DNA of 64,000 nt from Zeugodacus cucurbitae (Eukaryota; Arthropoda; Insecta; Diptera; Tephritidae): the NCBI RefSeq assembly GCF_028554725.1, contig NC_071670.1, forward strand, positions 5,022,001 through 5,086,000, given 5' to 3'. The position numbers were made by a program, and so were the translations under genes. Below the pieces are notes generated by a model. The model searched no databases. It saw only the letters and a list, made by a program, of their open reading frames with translations, and was not told where the DNA came from. How positions within the stretch are numbered: the first letter of the stretch is position 1; every line of letters starts with the position of its first letter. This document shows positions 49,380-62,300 of this stretch, piece after piece.

Positions 49380-52020
49380 AAAAAGCTCGCAAAAAGCTCA
49401 CTTTTGCACGAAAGTTTAAAGCTAGTAATTTTAAGTTTAAAATTAAACAAAGAATAATGCATTTCATAATATTAAGCTTAGCAAGAGTCTAAAACGAAAA
49501 GCTGGCGTGCCACTTTTCCCGGAATTTGGTGGTAGCGGGAGCTTGAAAGTTTTCACAAGCTTTGCATTTTCTCTAAAGGGGTAGTATAGGCCTAATGGCA
49601 TGCAATGAATTATGCAATAATAAGTAATAAACTATATGCGTATCATAGTTTTAGTTTAAACATATAGAAGTACTTATACATATATATAAAAGCTCAGTGG
49701 AATAGAGCTTTTATTTAAAATGTTAGTCTTAATTATAATATTTCATTCCTACATACGTATTTATAACTACACACTACACTCTCATCCTATATGTTCCACA
49801 AAACTTATGCTATCGAATGTGTAACTAGAAGATCGAACGTGCTTTAGAAGTTTTGAAAAATGGATGGAGCTTTCGAACGACACAGTTGATTGATGCTAAT
49901 TTATTGAAAACTTCATAAATGTATAACTCACTTAAAAGTTTTGAAGAGCTTCTAAAGCTTTTATGCTGCTGTGGAAGCTTTTTACGAAAAAAATATTAGT
50001 AATTATTTGAAATAATATTTCGAGTATAATAGGCATTTATTTATTCACATTTTTGAAACAAATAAACTTTTAATTATCTGCAAGGTGAAAGCTTTTGCTA
50101 GCTTTTAGTGAATGCCCTTCCAACTGATACCCAAAAATATTGAACATTCAATCATTTTCAATAATAGCAATTATTTTTAAAAGTAATATCAGTGAAAGCT
50201 CCAATGAAAGCTCATCTGAGAGAGTGAAAGCTCCAGTGAAAGCTCAGCACAAAGATTGAAAGCTCTTTCTTTACTTCTTTTAGCCATTTTCGTCTAAATT
50301 TTACACATTAGCAACATTTTAACCAACTAAAGCGTATCTCTTTATCTTTAATATTTTTTTTAGTATTTATCTAAAGCTTAACTATTTAGCAACAAGGCGC
50401 ACTTTCTATGAGGTTCCGAAAACTAAATATTGTTTGAAACTATTATTGTCTCAAACGCATATTTCGGAACCTACTTATAGAGATTGGAGCTTTGACTAAA
50501 AAAAGAACATAACAAAACATATTTAATTTTAAATATTTATGCAGACTTTTTACTTTTACTTTCGCGTTTATTTATTTAATTGTATTTAATATTTAACTAA
50601 TTTATATTTAATGTCTAAAATAAATAAAAAAAAACCTACTCATTAAATAAAAAAACTGTGCTTATTTATATTGCATTTATCAAGCGAAAAAAGTCGAAAC
50701 GAAAAAACTTTTTTTTTAAGAATTTTAGCAAATTTTAAAACATAACCTATAAAAGCTTAAATTACAAAATATTCAGCAAGTGTCAATACCACTTAATAAT
50801 TAATGCTTATACATTTCATGCAACTTATTTATAAGTTTGTAAATAAGTTTAATAAAATAAAACAACAACAATACTTAAAACTCAAATTGATTAAATATTT
50901 TTTGTTTGAAAGCGATAAAATTTTTAAATTTAAATTAAAATAAAATTCTACACCGCAAATAACATGCGTAAGTGTGAGGTTGCCTTCTAGACATATGCAT
51001 ATAAAGAAAATAGTAGTTATTATTTAACTTTTATAAAGCGAAAATGAAACTGTAATAGGTGAAGCTAATTCTTAAAAATAAATTTGAAAAATAAATAAAG
51101 TGAATCTTTATAAAAAAACATATTTTAAGGAAATGTCTTTTATTTTAATATTTAAGAAAAATACATAATGAGAAAAAGCTTTCAGAGACGGGCTGAAAAG
51201 CTTTAAAGAATATTTAAAGAAGCTTTAAAAGCTTTTAAGAAAAAATGCAGCTTTTGTGAACTTTTTGAGCTTTCTTCCAAAGTCTTAAATGCTCTAAGTT
51301 GCATTTGAATGATTTTATTACAGCTCAAAGCTCAATTCAAATATAAACTTTAAAAAGCTTTCAGGCATGCTGAATTGTAAAAGCTGTCAAACATAATATT
51401 GCTTCAACTATGAGCTATAGTAGGTAAAAGCTTTTTGGACGGTTGCTTAATCTAAAAGCTTGATAAGATAATTTTACAAAACTATTGTTTCTAAATGAAC
51501 TTTCAATCGCTTTCACTTCAGTGTATATAAAATACCATATCATGCGATTATGCTGAATATCTATATGCCAGATAAGCTTTCAAATACTTTAACATCAGCA
51601 TGCTTTTAAAATCCATATAATGCTACTTTTGCAGTTTTCAATTATTGAATTTATAAAAAAAACCGCATTCGATGAAAATCTATTTTAAATTTGTGAAAGC
51701 TCTAAAGTTTCATTGCAAGCAGACCCTAAGTTCAAAAAGCTTTTGAAAATTTTCCAAACCTAAGGCATACAAAGAAGTTACATAAGTTTGAACGATTAGG
51801 AAAGCTCATAATAGACTTTCGTTACTGTTACAGGCAGTTGGTGAAAGTTCAAGTTCATGAAAGCTGCTTCATAAAAAGCTTTTAAGTTCAATAAGCGCTT
51901 GAATATAATGAAAGCACTTATTGTGTTAAAGAAAAGTTAAAAGTAGAAAAAAGCTCGCTCTGAGAGCTTTTAATTGCACTTTCAAATTGAATTTTTAGAG
52001 ACATTTAATAAAGCTAAATA
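49380..52020. repeat. AAAGCT/AGCTTTT-rich region downstream of the ZP gene
   Basis: Dozens of AAAGCT, AAGCTT and AGCTTTT words are spread through 2.6 kb, for example GTGAAAGCTCCAATGAAAGC near 50193 followed by a close copy near 50226. There is no single strict period. Non-coding. Confidence 0.7.
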
Positions 52021-52720
52021 AATCTTTTAGATTTATGTATATGTTTAGAAGGCAACTATTGCTATAGCTTTCACTTTTCCACTAAATATGTGCAAAATTA
52101 GCTACCTCAATACTCATTACTCAAATTAAATAAATTTGCAATTTCAAGAGCGAAGAAAGTAAAACAAATTAGTTGAGAGTCATCTTGAAAGACTACTGAA
52201 AAACGACTGAAAAGAATAACCAATTTCAATGAAAAACTATTTAAAGTTTTGCAAAAAAAGCTCAATGAAAATTTAATGTATGTCTGCATCTCAAAGTATT
52301 GCCAATTTGCTACCGTAACTAATCAAAGCAATTTCACACACTTTCCACACAGACAAAAGGCGCACAATTGAAAGTAAATACCGTTTGAATTTATGCGAAT
52401 CATTCAAAAATTTTATTTGCATTGCATAGAATTAGATTGAAATTGCAAAACAAATGGAACGAAATCTATTTCAATTGAGCCATAAATTTAATGGTTTGCA
52501 AACTAATTACACGCTTTGTCGGCAGCGCGTCTAATGCGATTGATGGCAGTAGGTGAGCGCGCAAAATTATACGCACATTTGCAATAAAGGTGTATGAATA
52601 AGAAAGCGTAAAGCCATAAACTTGGTAGTAATTGTGAGCGAAAATAAATAAATAAATGAATGAAAAATAGGTGAAGTAGAGTATGTATGAAATGTTGTTT
52701 GGTAAGCAACATGCATTCAA
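52021..52720. other. Non-coding sequence
   Basis: AT-rich to mixed DNA. The short minus-strand frames at 52466-52720 are rich in Tyr, Phe and Ile and have no domain. Confidence 0.5.
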
Positions 52721-52729
52721 ATTAGAATA

Positions 52730-53570
52730 ATTACTGTCACCAGCACCACCATTAATTTTAAAATTACATTACTGACCATATTCTATTCTATCAATTTTAC
52801 ATAATTCTATTACCAATACTTTTACAATTACATAACAGTTATCAATACATTTGGAATTATTTGGAAGATTACAATTACTTTCATTAATTACAAAATTATC
52901 CATTATAATTACTAGTGCCATTGCCAGTTACAATTATACTTCCGAACAAAACTACCATTACTTCTGAAATTAGAATTACCATTACTTTTACTATGTTGTT
53001 TCATCATTACAACCTATTCCTATTTACCTTCCTATTTATCAAAACCTCTATCATTACCAGTAGCACTATTACATGGCTAAATTTTTTCTATATTAAAATT
53101 ACCATTACAACTACCATTGCTAAATAATCTAAGTCTCATTACCTTAAAATTGTAATTTTCATTACCAGTATTTTTACTCTACACTATTATCATTATTAAT
53201 GTTTTTCATTGCAACTAGCATTAGATATCCACATCATTACTTTTACAATTACTGATGCATTATAATTACCATTAAAATTTGCAGTACCATTTCAATCATT
53301 AGTTTTTAATTTCAGTATCAAAAATTAAATCACCATATCATTTTAATTTTTATTTTGCAAATTCAAATTTTCATTACAACTACCATTACCTAAATAATCT
53401 GAGTATATTATTTCAATTACTTTATAATGGTCATTTCAATTACCATTACTTTTACACTACACCATTATCATTATCAATATTTTCCATTGTAAGTAACATT
53501 ACATACCCGTATCATTACGATTACCATTACTTATGCATTACAATTACTATTACAATTGCAATACTATTCG
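52730..53570 (+). repeat. Degenerate ATTACCATTAC-type low-complexity array
   Basis: Over 0.8 kb of imperfect ATTAC, CCATTAC, CAATTAC and TTACAATTAC words. Longer blocks recur: TACACTATTATCATTAT near 53182 against TACACCATTATCATTAT near 53458, and CTACCATTRCTAAATAATCT near 53112 against a close copy near 53382, so higher-order duplication (about 270 bp) is present. Confidence 0.8.
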
Positions 53571-53759
53571 TGTGATTGCTATATACTTCCAAAGATCGTT
53601 ACTAAATTTCAGTTCAGGTCTATGTTATGAACCATCGAGGTTTTCAGATGGTACCAAAAGCTCAGGCGTCTTCAAGATTTTTTCCTGGAAAATTTCCAGA
53701 GCTACGAGAAAACATTATAGCTCTCCTTTAACAAGATTAAGTCAGTCTACAAGTATTTG

Positions 53760-54530
53760 TAATGGTGGATTCGACTTCCAAAGCTTTCACGTCACTAAAT
53801 TTAGATTTCAAGAGCTTTCCTAGTAAAAAGCTTGATTAATAATAAATGTCAATGTGATCATTTAACATTGAATCCCAGCACTCTTAATACTATGTCACTA
53901 TATCAAATACTTCGCGATATAATTACCAAAAACATGATTTATAAGTAATTGTAAGGGTGAATACGCCTTCCAAATCTTTCACCTCACTAAATTCGGTAGA
54001 TTTCAAGAGCTTTGTTATAAAAAGCTATATTGATAGAAAAACTTTAAGGGTGACCTAGGACTTCTTTATTTCATTATTCTTAGTACGCATCCAAGAAATC
54101 TGAGAGCTCAAAGCTAGACTATTGAGCTATGGTCGCCATCCAACAATCTCTATGTTAACTTCCTCCATCCATATTACGTCACTACATTTAGATTTCAAGA
54201 GCTTTCCTAGTAAAAATCTTGATTAACAATAAATCTAAATGTGATCATTTAACATTGAAACCCAGCACTCTTAATACTATGTCACTATATCAAATACTTC
54301 TTGATATCATTACCAGAAAACATGATCTATAAGTATTTATAATGGTGAATACGCCTTCCAAAGCTTTCACGTCACTAAATTCGGTTGATTAAGGGTGACC
54401 TAGGACTTCTTTATTTCATTATTTTTAATACACATCCAAGCAATTGGAGAACTCAAAGCTAGACTATGAGCTGTGGTCGCTATCCAACAATCCCTATGTT
54501 AACTTCCTCCATCCATATTACATTTTCGAC
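53760..54530 (+). repeat. ~387-bp tandem duplication
   Basis: TTAGATTTCAAGAGCTTTCC begins at 53801 and 54188. The copies stay alignable through GATCATTTAACATTGAA, CCCAGCACTCTTAATACTAT, GGTGAATACGCCTTCCAAA and AACTTCCTCCATCCATATTA. The second copy lacks an internal block present in the first (about 53990-54045). Confidence 0.9.
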
Positions 54531-55429
54531 TTCAGACTACAAACCACTCCGAGAAAAAGGTAGGAAGCCGCTAATTTTCCACTGCAATTAGTGCCTTCCC
54601 CGACACCTTCGTTTTCAATGCAAACAGAGTTAACATCTTTCAGAAAAAATGATCCGGAAAATTAGTCATACTTCCTTCAGCTATGACGCCGCGCGCCTGC
54701 CACTCAACTCGCCGGTCTATAATTGCGATCATTAGGCGCCTAGCTAAGCATGAAAATAAAAAGTTGAACTGCGCACCTTCAACGCTGCACTCAAACCCAT
54801 ACATTTGTATGTAATTTGTACATATATAGCGTCATTCTGCCCTGCCACTTAACCAATTATCCGGTCACTCATTGACTTCATACCTCATTCGAGCACTTGA
54901 TCTCTTCATTGCGTTTGCGTTCTTTGCTGTATTTAATTTTTTATTTTATTCTTCACTATTTTATGATATTGACCTCACTAGCCTTTGCATTGTTATTGCT
55001 GTTTGTGCACATTCAATGTTGGTCTAGATCAAAGATTTCCTATTGTGGGTGTGTCAATGGGCCTTTATGTTTTCCTGTTTGTTTTCTTTTTGTTCTTTCG
55101 CTTAAAGAAGAACGCAAAACAGCCGCAATTTGTTTGTTTTTTTTTTATTTTTTTGTGCCTCTCAACTTTCAACTCTTATTTTTAACTGTAATTGTTGGGC
55201 ATTTCATAGGCCTCACTGCCGTGGCCACTCCTTGGCCTTTGCAAAAGGTAAGCTATTTTTCATTTTATTTGGAAGAATTATTTCTTCAAACAATTGCTAG
55301 TTACTTTAAACTGGGTGTGTGGTAGGTTGAGCAAGAGATTTTGCTATTCAAATTCTTTGATATTGCAGTTAAATAGAAATATTTTTTTTTTATTTGAAAT
55401 GTTTCAATTTATATAATTCATCATAGTTG
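54531..55429. other. Non-coding sequence with one weak exon-like segment
   Basis: Mixed DNA. The 38-nt segment 55210-55247 lies between CATAG and GTAAGC and could be an exon, but its acceptor tract is poor. The 142-codon frame across it (54897-55325) is Phe and Leu rich and has no domain. Confidence 0.4.
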
Positions 55430-56290
55430 AACACAGTGACCGCTTTGCCCTTCTAGTCAATGTTGATCACATCTTGTGAATCTCTAAAACGATACCAATG
55501 CAGTTGATAGAACAGACTTCGTCTATTACTGTTTAACCGGCTGAAGTCCACTGTTTCGATTGTTTATCTTTGGTCCTGTTTCTGATCTCTTTGGTGGATC
55601 TAGCTATCGTTTCCAAAAGACTGTCATCATATTGCCCTTCTCCCGGTAGTCAGTATAGGTCACACTTCATGAAACATGAGAAAACATTGATTGACCTTTA
55701 CGGTCGATAAGATTGACTTCATCATATTCTGGTTTGCCTTAAGTCCACTGTTTCGACTTTTTCTTGGCCTCAGATCGATTTGCCCTTCAGCAGAAAAGTT
55801 GTGGAAGATCACATCTCGATCGAAAAGACAGTCGTCATCTCCTTCAAGTTCGCTGGCTGAAGTACACTGTTTTGACTGTTCCTCTGGTATCTGGTGTGTT
55901 CGAAAGGACCCATTTTTCATCCACGTTCCTGAAGGACTGTGACCGCTTTACGCTTCTTCAGGTAGTCGATGGATACCACAATTAGTGAATCCCAAAAAAC
56001 ACACGTCGCATCTTTAAGGTTAGTAGGTCTAAGAACGTTTTCTTCTTTCTGTTCGCTGGGTGCAGTCCACTCTTTCGTTTGTTCCTCTGGTCCCGGGTGT
56101 GTACTGTGTACATGTGTACTGATTGATCCATCTTTCGATGACTGGAACCGTTTTACCTTTCTCCAGACAATCTCTTGTGTAACCACAAAACATTGTATTC
56201 GCCATCTTCGGAACGGAACGGTGCCTAAAATCCATTGTTCTGACTGTTTTTAGTCTCCGTTTGGTTCTAGTGGATCCATCTTTCGTCAAC
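55430..56290 (+). repeat. Degenerate repeat array with CTGAAGTCCACTGTTTCGAC words
   Basis: Related words end near 55560, 55755, 55880, 56085 and 56245. They are accompanied by GACCGCTTTRCSCTTCT, CATCTCGATCGAAAAGACAG and GATCCATCTTTCG blocks. Unit length varies (about 120-205 bp). The block is unusually rich in CG dinucleotides for this window. Confidence 0.7.
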
Positions 56291-58560
56291 GGTCACAAAC
56301 AGAATATGATAATCCTACGGATTCCGTTGTGAAGTGGTCTCACTGTTACGCTTGTTCACTGGAATAGTCAAACGCGGCATCCATTGCGCCAAAAGCTATT
56401 CAAGAAAAGATATGATCCAAGTGATCTTTTGAGATACCTACCGTCTCAATTATCTCGTGGACAGTCACTTGACGGTCTACCGTTCGCAGAGATCGCAGAC
56501 TTTCGACACCCGCCAGAACTTAGCATCTACGTCTACGCAATGAGTAGCTGTTTTCCTGCGACTAGTTGGGATAGGTTATTATTAAATCAACCATCATATA
56601 GCGATTCCTCTCTGCAGCGTCTACAGTGACCTCCTACAAACGCCGCATGTTCTACCGCTCTTTCTCTACTCACTTTGCAATCGTTCATGCCACTGTAATT
56701 TTCTGCCACCAATTTGCATTGAATTGTAATTTTCATTAATAATTTTGTTTGCTTATTTTTATTGAACACAACAACAATAAGATCACCTCCACTGCCATTA
56801 AAAATCACTTGTTGTTGTATCCTCTTTATAATGTAGCAATGATGTACTTTAGTGGCACTTATGGTGAGGTTCGTCTTGTCTTCATGCTTCTCTTCTTCCT
56901 ATAATTGGCAGTGTGCCAAGACCAGTTATTGGTATGGCAGAAATAATTGCCACCCATAAAAATAGAATTCACAAGTATTACAGAAATGAGCGTTTGTTGG
57001 TCGGACAATATTTTTAGAACATGAATTGTAAGACTATAAGAATGTCTTGAGGGTACAACAATTTTACTTGGTCACTGTGACTTTTTGATGCTCGGCGGTA
57101 GTGATTCAGTTCTCTTCTGGACAATTGTTTTGGTTCAACTGAGGGACTGAGTCTTAAAGCTGTAATTTTATCAGAGTTCATAGCCTTGGACTTTAGACGA
57201 ATAAAGTTCAGATGTGGGGGATCAAGGTCGATCTTCCAAAATAGACAGGATAACGCACCGCGTACAAAGCAACTTCATGTCCGTTGGAAGTTGGAAAAAA
57301 TTCGCAACAGCAAGGGGATGTCTACAGTCTCTCAGAGGAATTTGGATCGACGTGGCGGTGCTGTTTAAGGAATACTTTTAGCCTAGGACAGATCCTGAAT
57401 GTTTTTGGCTCTCAGTTTGTGGGACGTTGTAAAGACTATTTGTCTGTAAAACATGCTCGATTGTTTCAGTGATCCAGTGGCCAATAAGGGTATCTCACCT
57501 GTATCCTTACTTAAGTACTTCTAGAGGACCTCTGAGGTCAAGTTGTCTCAGAAAAGAATTTTATTATGCCAACTCTATAAATCCGAGAACTAATAGGATT
57601 CGTATGCGTTTATCTTAGACGTCTTCTGAAGATGGTGCACGGTCTCACTCTGTCAGAGATACTCAGATTCTTCTTCGGTTATCCCTGTAAGTCTTAGTGA
57701 GTTTTGCTCGTCCCTGGGTTGCCAGTCTTGGTTGTCGCAGATTCTTTGATGTCTTTTAGCAGATGTTCTCGGTATGCTCGTACCTCGTATGTATGCATGT
57801 ATGTATCGCTCTGTACCACAAACAGTTGTGCGTTGGAATGTAATCAAATGTCACCGAGACAGAGTGAAAATAGGTCAATCTTTGGTTATGCTTAACGCGC
57901 AACAACGGCACCACTAACAAGAACAACAACAACACAAATGAATAACACGCTTACATGGCTTAAGAATGGCGTAAAGATTGAGTTAACACAGAGTGCTAAG
58001 AACATTGTTAAGCAAAGCAAAAACAATAGTAGCAAAATAATAGTAATCTAAAGCTGAGCAAATCTCAAGCGGAACTTTTTGCTGTAGCCAACAACACAAC
58101 AATAACAATAACGGCATACAGCTATTAGCTGCTAGCGGCTAGATTGTCAGCTTGATGAGCAAACACAACAACAACAAGTGATTATCAACAACAAAGACGC
58201 TGTGATTTCAAACAAACAAACATTTGTTGTTGTTGCGTCTCAAGTCTAATTCTTAAACTACTTGGCTGCGTATACAAAGTGAACGGAAGCTCTTAATCCG
58301 CAGCGACGCGCGCGAAATCTGCAAGCTATTACATACATACACATACATATGACACATAACTTGCTGCACAATATGTAAAAGAAATCACTGCTTTTACACA
58401 ATTACAATTTAATTGCGTTGAATGGGGAAAAATGTGGGTCAGCACATTCTTAGACGGCCGTTGGCAAAGGAAATGAATTGAAAATTTGCTCAGCTGCTTG
58501 TGGTATCTAATAATAGTGGTTCAGTTAATGTCAAATATAATATCTACAATTATTATAATG
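56291..58560. other. Balanced-composition DNA without recognised gene
   Basis: The stretch 56290-57900 keeps the higher G+C of the preceding array, unlike most of the window. Short frames (for example 56384-56629 and 57186-57368) are uninterrupted for 60-80 codons, but I recognise no domain. It may be a decayed mobile element. CAACAA-rich island DNA follows to 58300. Confidence 0.45.
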
Positions 58561-58580
58561 AATTTTGTGAAAAAAAAAGT

Positions 58581-59388
58581 TTGCTATAAAATTATAGCAA
58601 AATTTTATAGCAACTTATTATGAGTAGAAATGCATTTATTTTGAATCTTCACACTTTAATTATATTTTTCAGTGTAAAAATCCCTATTTTTCAGTTGCTA
58701 TAAAAATTATGGCAACGCAATTTTGTACTCAAAACAACGCGGAAGTATTAAAATTTTATAAAATTAAAGAAACTTACTGTTAATAAATATCGTGAGGAAT
58801 TAAATTACATAAAGAATTGAATATTGCGTAAAAACATTAAAACCGTAGATTATTTGCATACCTTTAAATTTTTCTAGCCAAAAATTATAGCAACTAGATA
58901 TGTATGTAATTGCACTGAAACTGAAAATTCCTCTAATAATTTAAATTTCAACATTAATTTAAGATTATTATTGCCAAATATTATTTGGGTTGCTATAAAA
59001 GTTTGGTACCAAATTAAAAATTCAGGAATCCATAAAAAATAAAATTAAAACTCTGAATTAATTATAAATAAATTATTAATTAAATATAAAAGAACTTTAT
59101 ATTATATACGTCTCTGCTGCTACGAAACTAATTTTTTGTAATAAAATAGTAAATTTCAGTTTGCTATAAAAATTATAGCAACTTAGGTATTTCCAAAAAT
59201 TATATAAAATAATTTTTTTCATAATATAAGATGTAAAATAACTTAAATGTGTGTTTCACATGTTGCTATAAAAATTATAGCAACTTTATTATGGCAAAAA
59301 ATAGTGTAAAAATTATTTTCATGCTAATATTAATTATAAAACTACTATAAATGTTAGTTATAAAAGTTGCTATACAAATTATAGCAAC
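58581..59388. repeat. Array of GTTGCTATAA-AAA-TTATAGCAAC hairpin palindromes
   Basis: Full palindromes lie at 58581-58600, 58694-58716, 59161-59182, 59262-59284 (perfect 10-bp arms) and 59366-59388. Half copies lie at 58885-58894 and 58989-58998. Steps are about 100-170 bp. The DNA between them is AT-rich and not visibly alike. Confidence 0.9.
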
Positions 59389-59399
59389 TATTTTTTTTT

Positions 59400-62300
59400 T
59401 CATCAAATATAACTTAACCCTCCTTGAAACATATGTACATATTTCACTTTCGAAACCTATTTATTAATTTTCGCTATTCGCACAAAATTGTGTTAATTAT
59501 TGCACGATACATAATTTAACGGTAGTTGCAGCACCTTTCGCCTGCCGCCTGATAACAAAATGATTAAGTACCTTGGCACATGCATATGTACACACATTTA
59601 TGCGGGCGTACGACAACTAGCAATAGTTTGTTACTACATTACCCTTTCGATTTTTGTTGTTTTTGTAAATTTATTTATCACTTGGTCGACACACTTTCCG
59701 TTGCGGTCGACTGCGGTGCGGTTTAAGTGGAGTAGGTGTGAATGGATGGTACTTACAAATGTATCTGCTATATGTAAGTACATCTGTATTTACATGACAA
59801 CAATAACAACAGAGTTTGCAAAGTCTACCAGGAAATTACCAGTTTTCCACCTGCTTTGACTTGAAATGCGGCACCAAGCTTTGAAACTGTGCAAATTTTG
59901 ATGCCACTGTGTGTTGGAAAGCTTTGAAGCTTTTCATTTGGCAGTGTAGTTGACGCTACAGTTTATTTTATATGTATACCCTACATTAGACATTTTTTGC
60001 AGTTTTTATTACAAGATTTCGAAATTCAAATTACTCAAATTAGATTTTTTCATTTCTTTTGCTAAAAAAAATTAATTTTCTAAATTTAATTTTTCGAAAA
60101 ATTAAAAAATATGATTTTAAAATTAATTTTCAAAAACGTTTTGGAATTTGAAAATTTAAAAAATTTAAATTATATAAAAATTTTATTTACGAAGAAGTAA
60201 AAAAAAATTGTATTTAGAAATTTTCAAAAATGTGTTTTAAAAAGCTTTAAAATTTTAAAATTTACTAAAATTTTGTTTAAAAAATTATGAAATTAAAAAA
60301 ATATATATAATAGTAATTCAAACGTTTTTCTTTTCAATATTGAAATTCGAAAATTCCTTACAAATTCGACAAAATGTAAGCTCGAAATTTTTGAATTAAA
60401 AAAATTAATTTTTAATTTAAATTTTGATTTTACAAAATTAGTTTATACCAAATATAAAAATATATAAAAAGTACAAAAGTTATCAAATATTGAAATTAAA
60501 AAATTTCAAAAATTTAAATTCAAACATTTTTAATAAAAAAAAATTTATATTTGAATAATTAAAAAAAATTTAATTTAGAAAATCAGTTTTCAAAAGTAAT
60601 AAAGTAAAGTTAACACAACAAAGCTTTTAAAATTTTCTTTTTTAGCACATTAACCCAATTAAGTTGAAAATTAAAAATATTAAATTAAAAACAAATTGGG
60701 GAAAAAGTTTGAAAATAGAAATTCAGAAGTTGTAAAATATTCAAGTTCGAAAATTTTTATTCTAAAAAACTACATATTCGATAAATTCAAAAATTTTGAT
60801 TAAAAACAATTAATTTTCAAAAATATATGTTTTTACAAAGTTTTCGAATTTGAAAGTCTACTAGAATTTTCTTTTTAAGTATATTAACCCGATTTTGGTG
60901 AATATTAAAAACTTTAATTTTTTTTAGAAATTTTGGAAAAACAATTTTTTAAATAAATTTGGAAAAATTTTGAAAAAGTTGATTTAAAATCTAAATTAAA
61001 TTGTTTTACTATAAACAAATTTAATTCGAAAATTTTCAAAACTTTTTTTTTAATTCCTTTTTATACTTTTTTAATAAAAACTCAATTTTTAATAAAAACT
61101 CACATATATTGATGTATGTATGTATACTTTTATTTTATATATAATATAATATTTTTTAAACATTCACATTGCATGCTTATCAAACAAATATTAGTTTAGT
61201 ATTTTTATATTTTTTATATTTTCTGTAAATTTCATTTAATAATATGTGTATATGTATGTATGTGTTTTTTTTTTTTGCCTTTTTACAAAGTCATAAGATG
61301 GAGTTATCAAAGTAGTGTGATAAAATATTTGAAATATGCATTGATTTCATATATTCATTACGTTTTTTTAAGCTTAGTTGACTATTTTTTTGTTGTAATT
61401 AATTAATAAAAATAAAACTAAATAATAGTTATTACTTTACTAGGAAAATGTACAGTTAACAGTTACAGTACTATAGTGCTTAGCGTGCCAGAAAAGCTAC
61501 ACAGCACTTTTTATCATTTTAGACATTCAAAGTTGCGATTTAGAAGTGTTTATTATGATATTTATTTTTGTTTTTGTAATAGAAACCCGCTTGCCACATT
61601 TCACATTTATTTTGCTATTTTTTTTCAATACTCAACCAACGCTTGTTGTATTCATAGATATATTCTCCGCACTTTCAGTTCAACGCAAGCTTTTTTTGAC
61701 GGCAACTCCACTTTTTTCAAGTTTATCAAGGCACTTTTGGCAAACATTACATGCATAACTGTAAATCCGAAAAGTGTTTTGCTGAATTGCGAAAGTGTGT
61801 TCGAAAGTGTTAAAATTCTACTGATTTTTTTTTTGGTTTTAACAATAATTACTTGCTAATGATTATGTGTAGTGGTATTTATTACATATTTGTAAGTATG
61901 TATAGGTATTGAAAATATTTGCTACATAAAAGTTTAGAAATTATTCTATATTAATATTTCTAGATAATAATTAGAATTATTTTGTTGAAAATGATAAACA
62001 GCAGCGTTGAAAAAAGAAATTAAAAATAAAATTATACGAAATAGTGGCAGTACTCTACAAACTAGCTGAAAGAGGAAATAGAATTTACTTTATTATTATA
62101 TTTTTATAAAAAAAAAAAATAATAACAAAAATTTTTTTAACTTCTACTGACTCAATGCAATCTACTTCTTAACATAAAAACTAAATAATTTTACAAACAC
62201 AAATTACTAGCTTTAAACTCACACCATAAAGCAATAAATATTTAAATAAAAAACAATGGAACAAATTATTCAAACTTTTGAAAATATAAAAAAAAAATCG

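Noticed and set aside
61476..61859. 127-codon Phe-rich + strand frame
   Set aside because: It has AT-rich composition, no homology I can recognise and no neighbouring exon signals.
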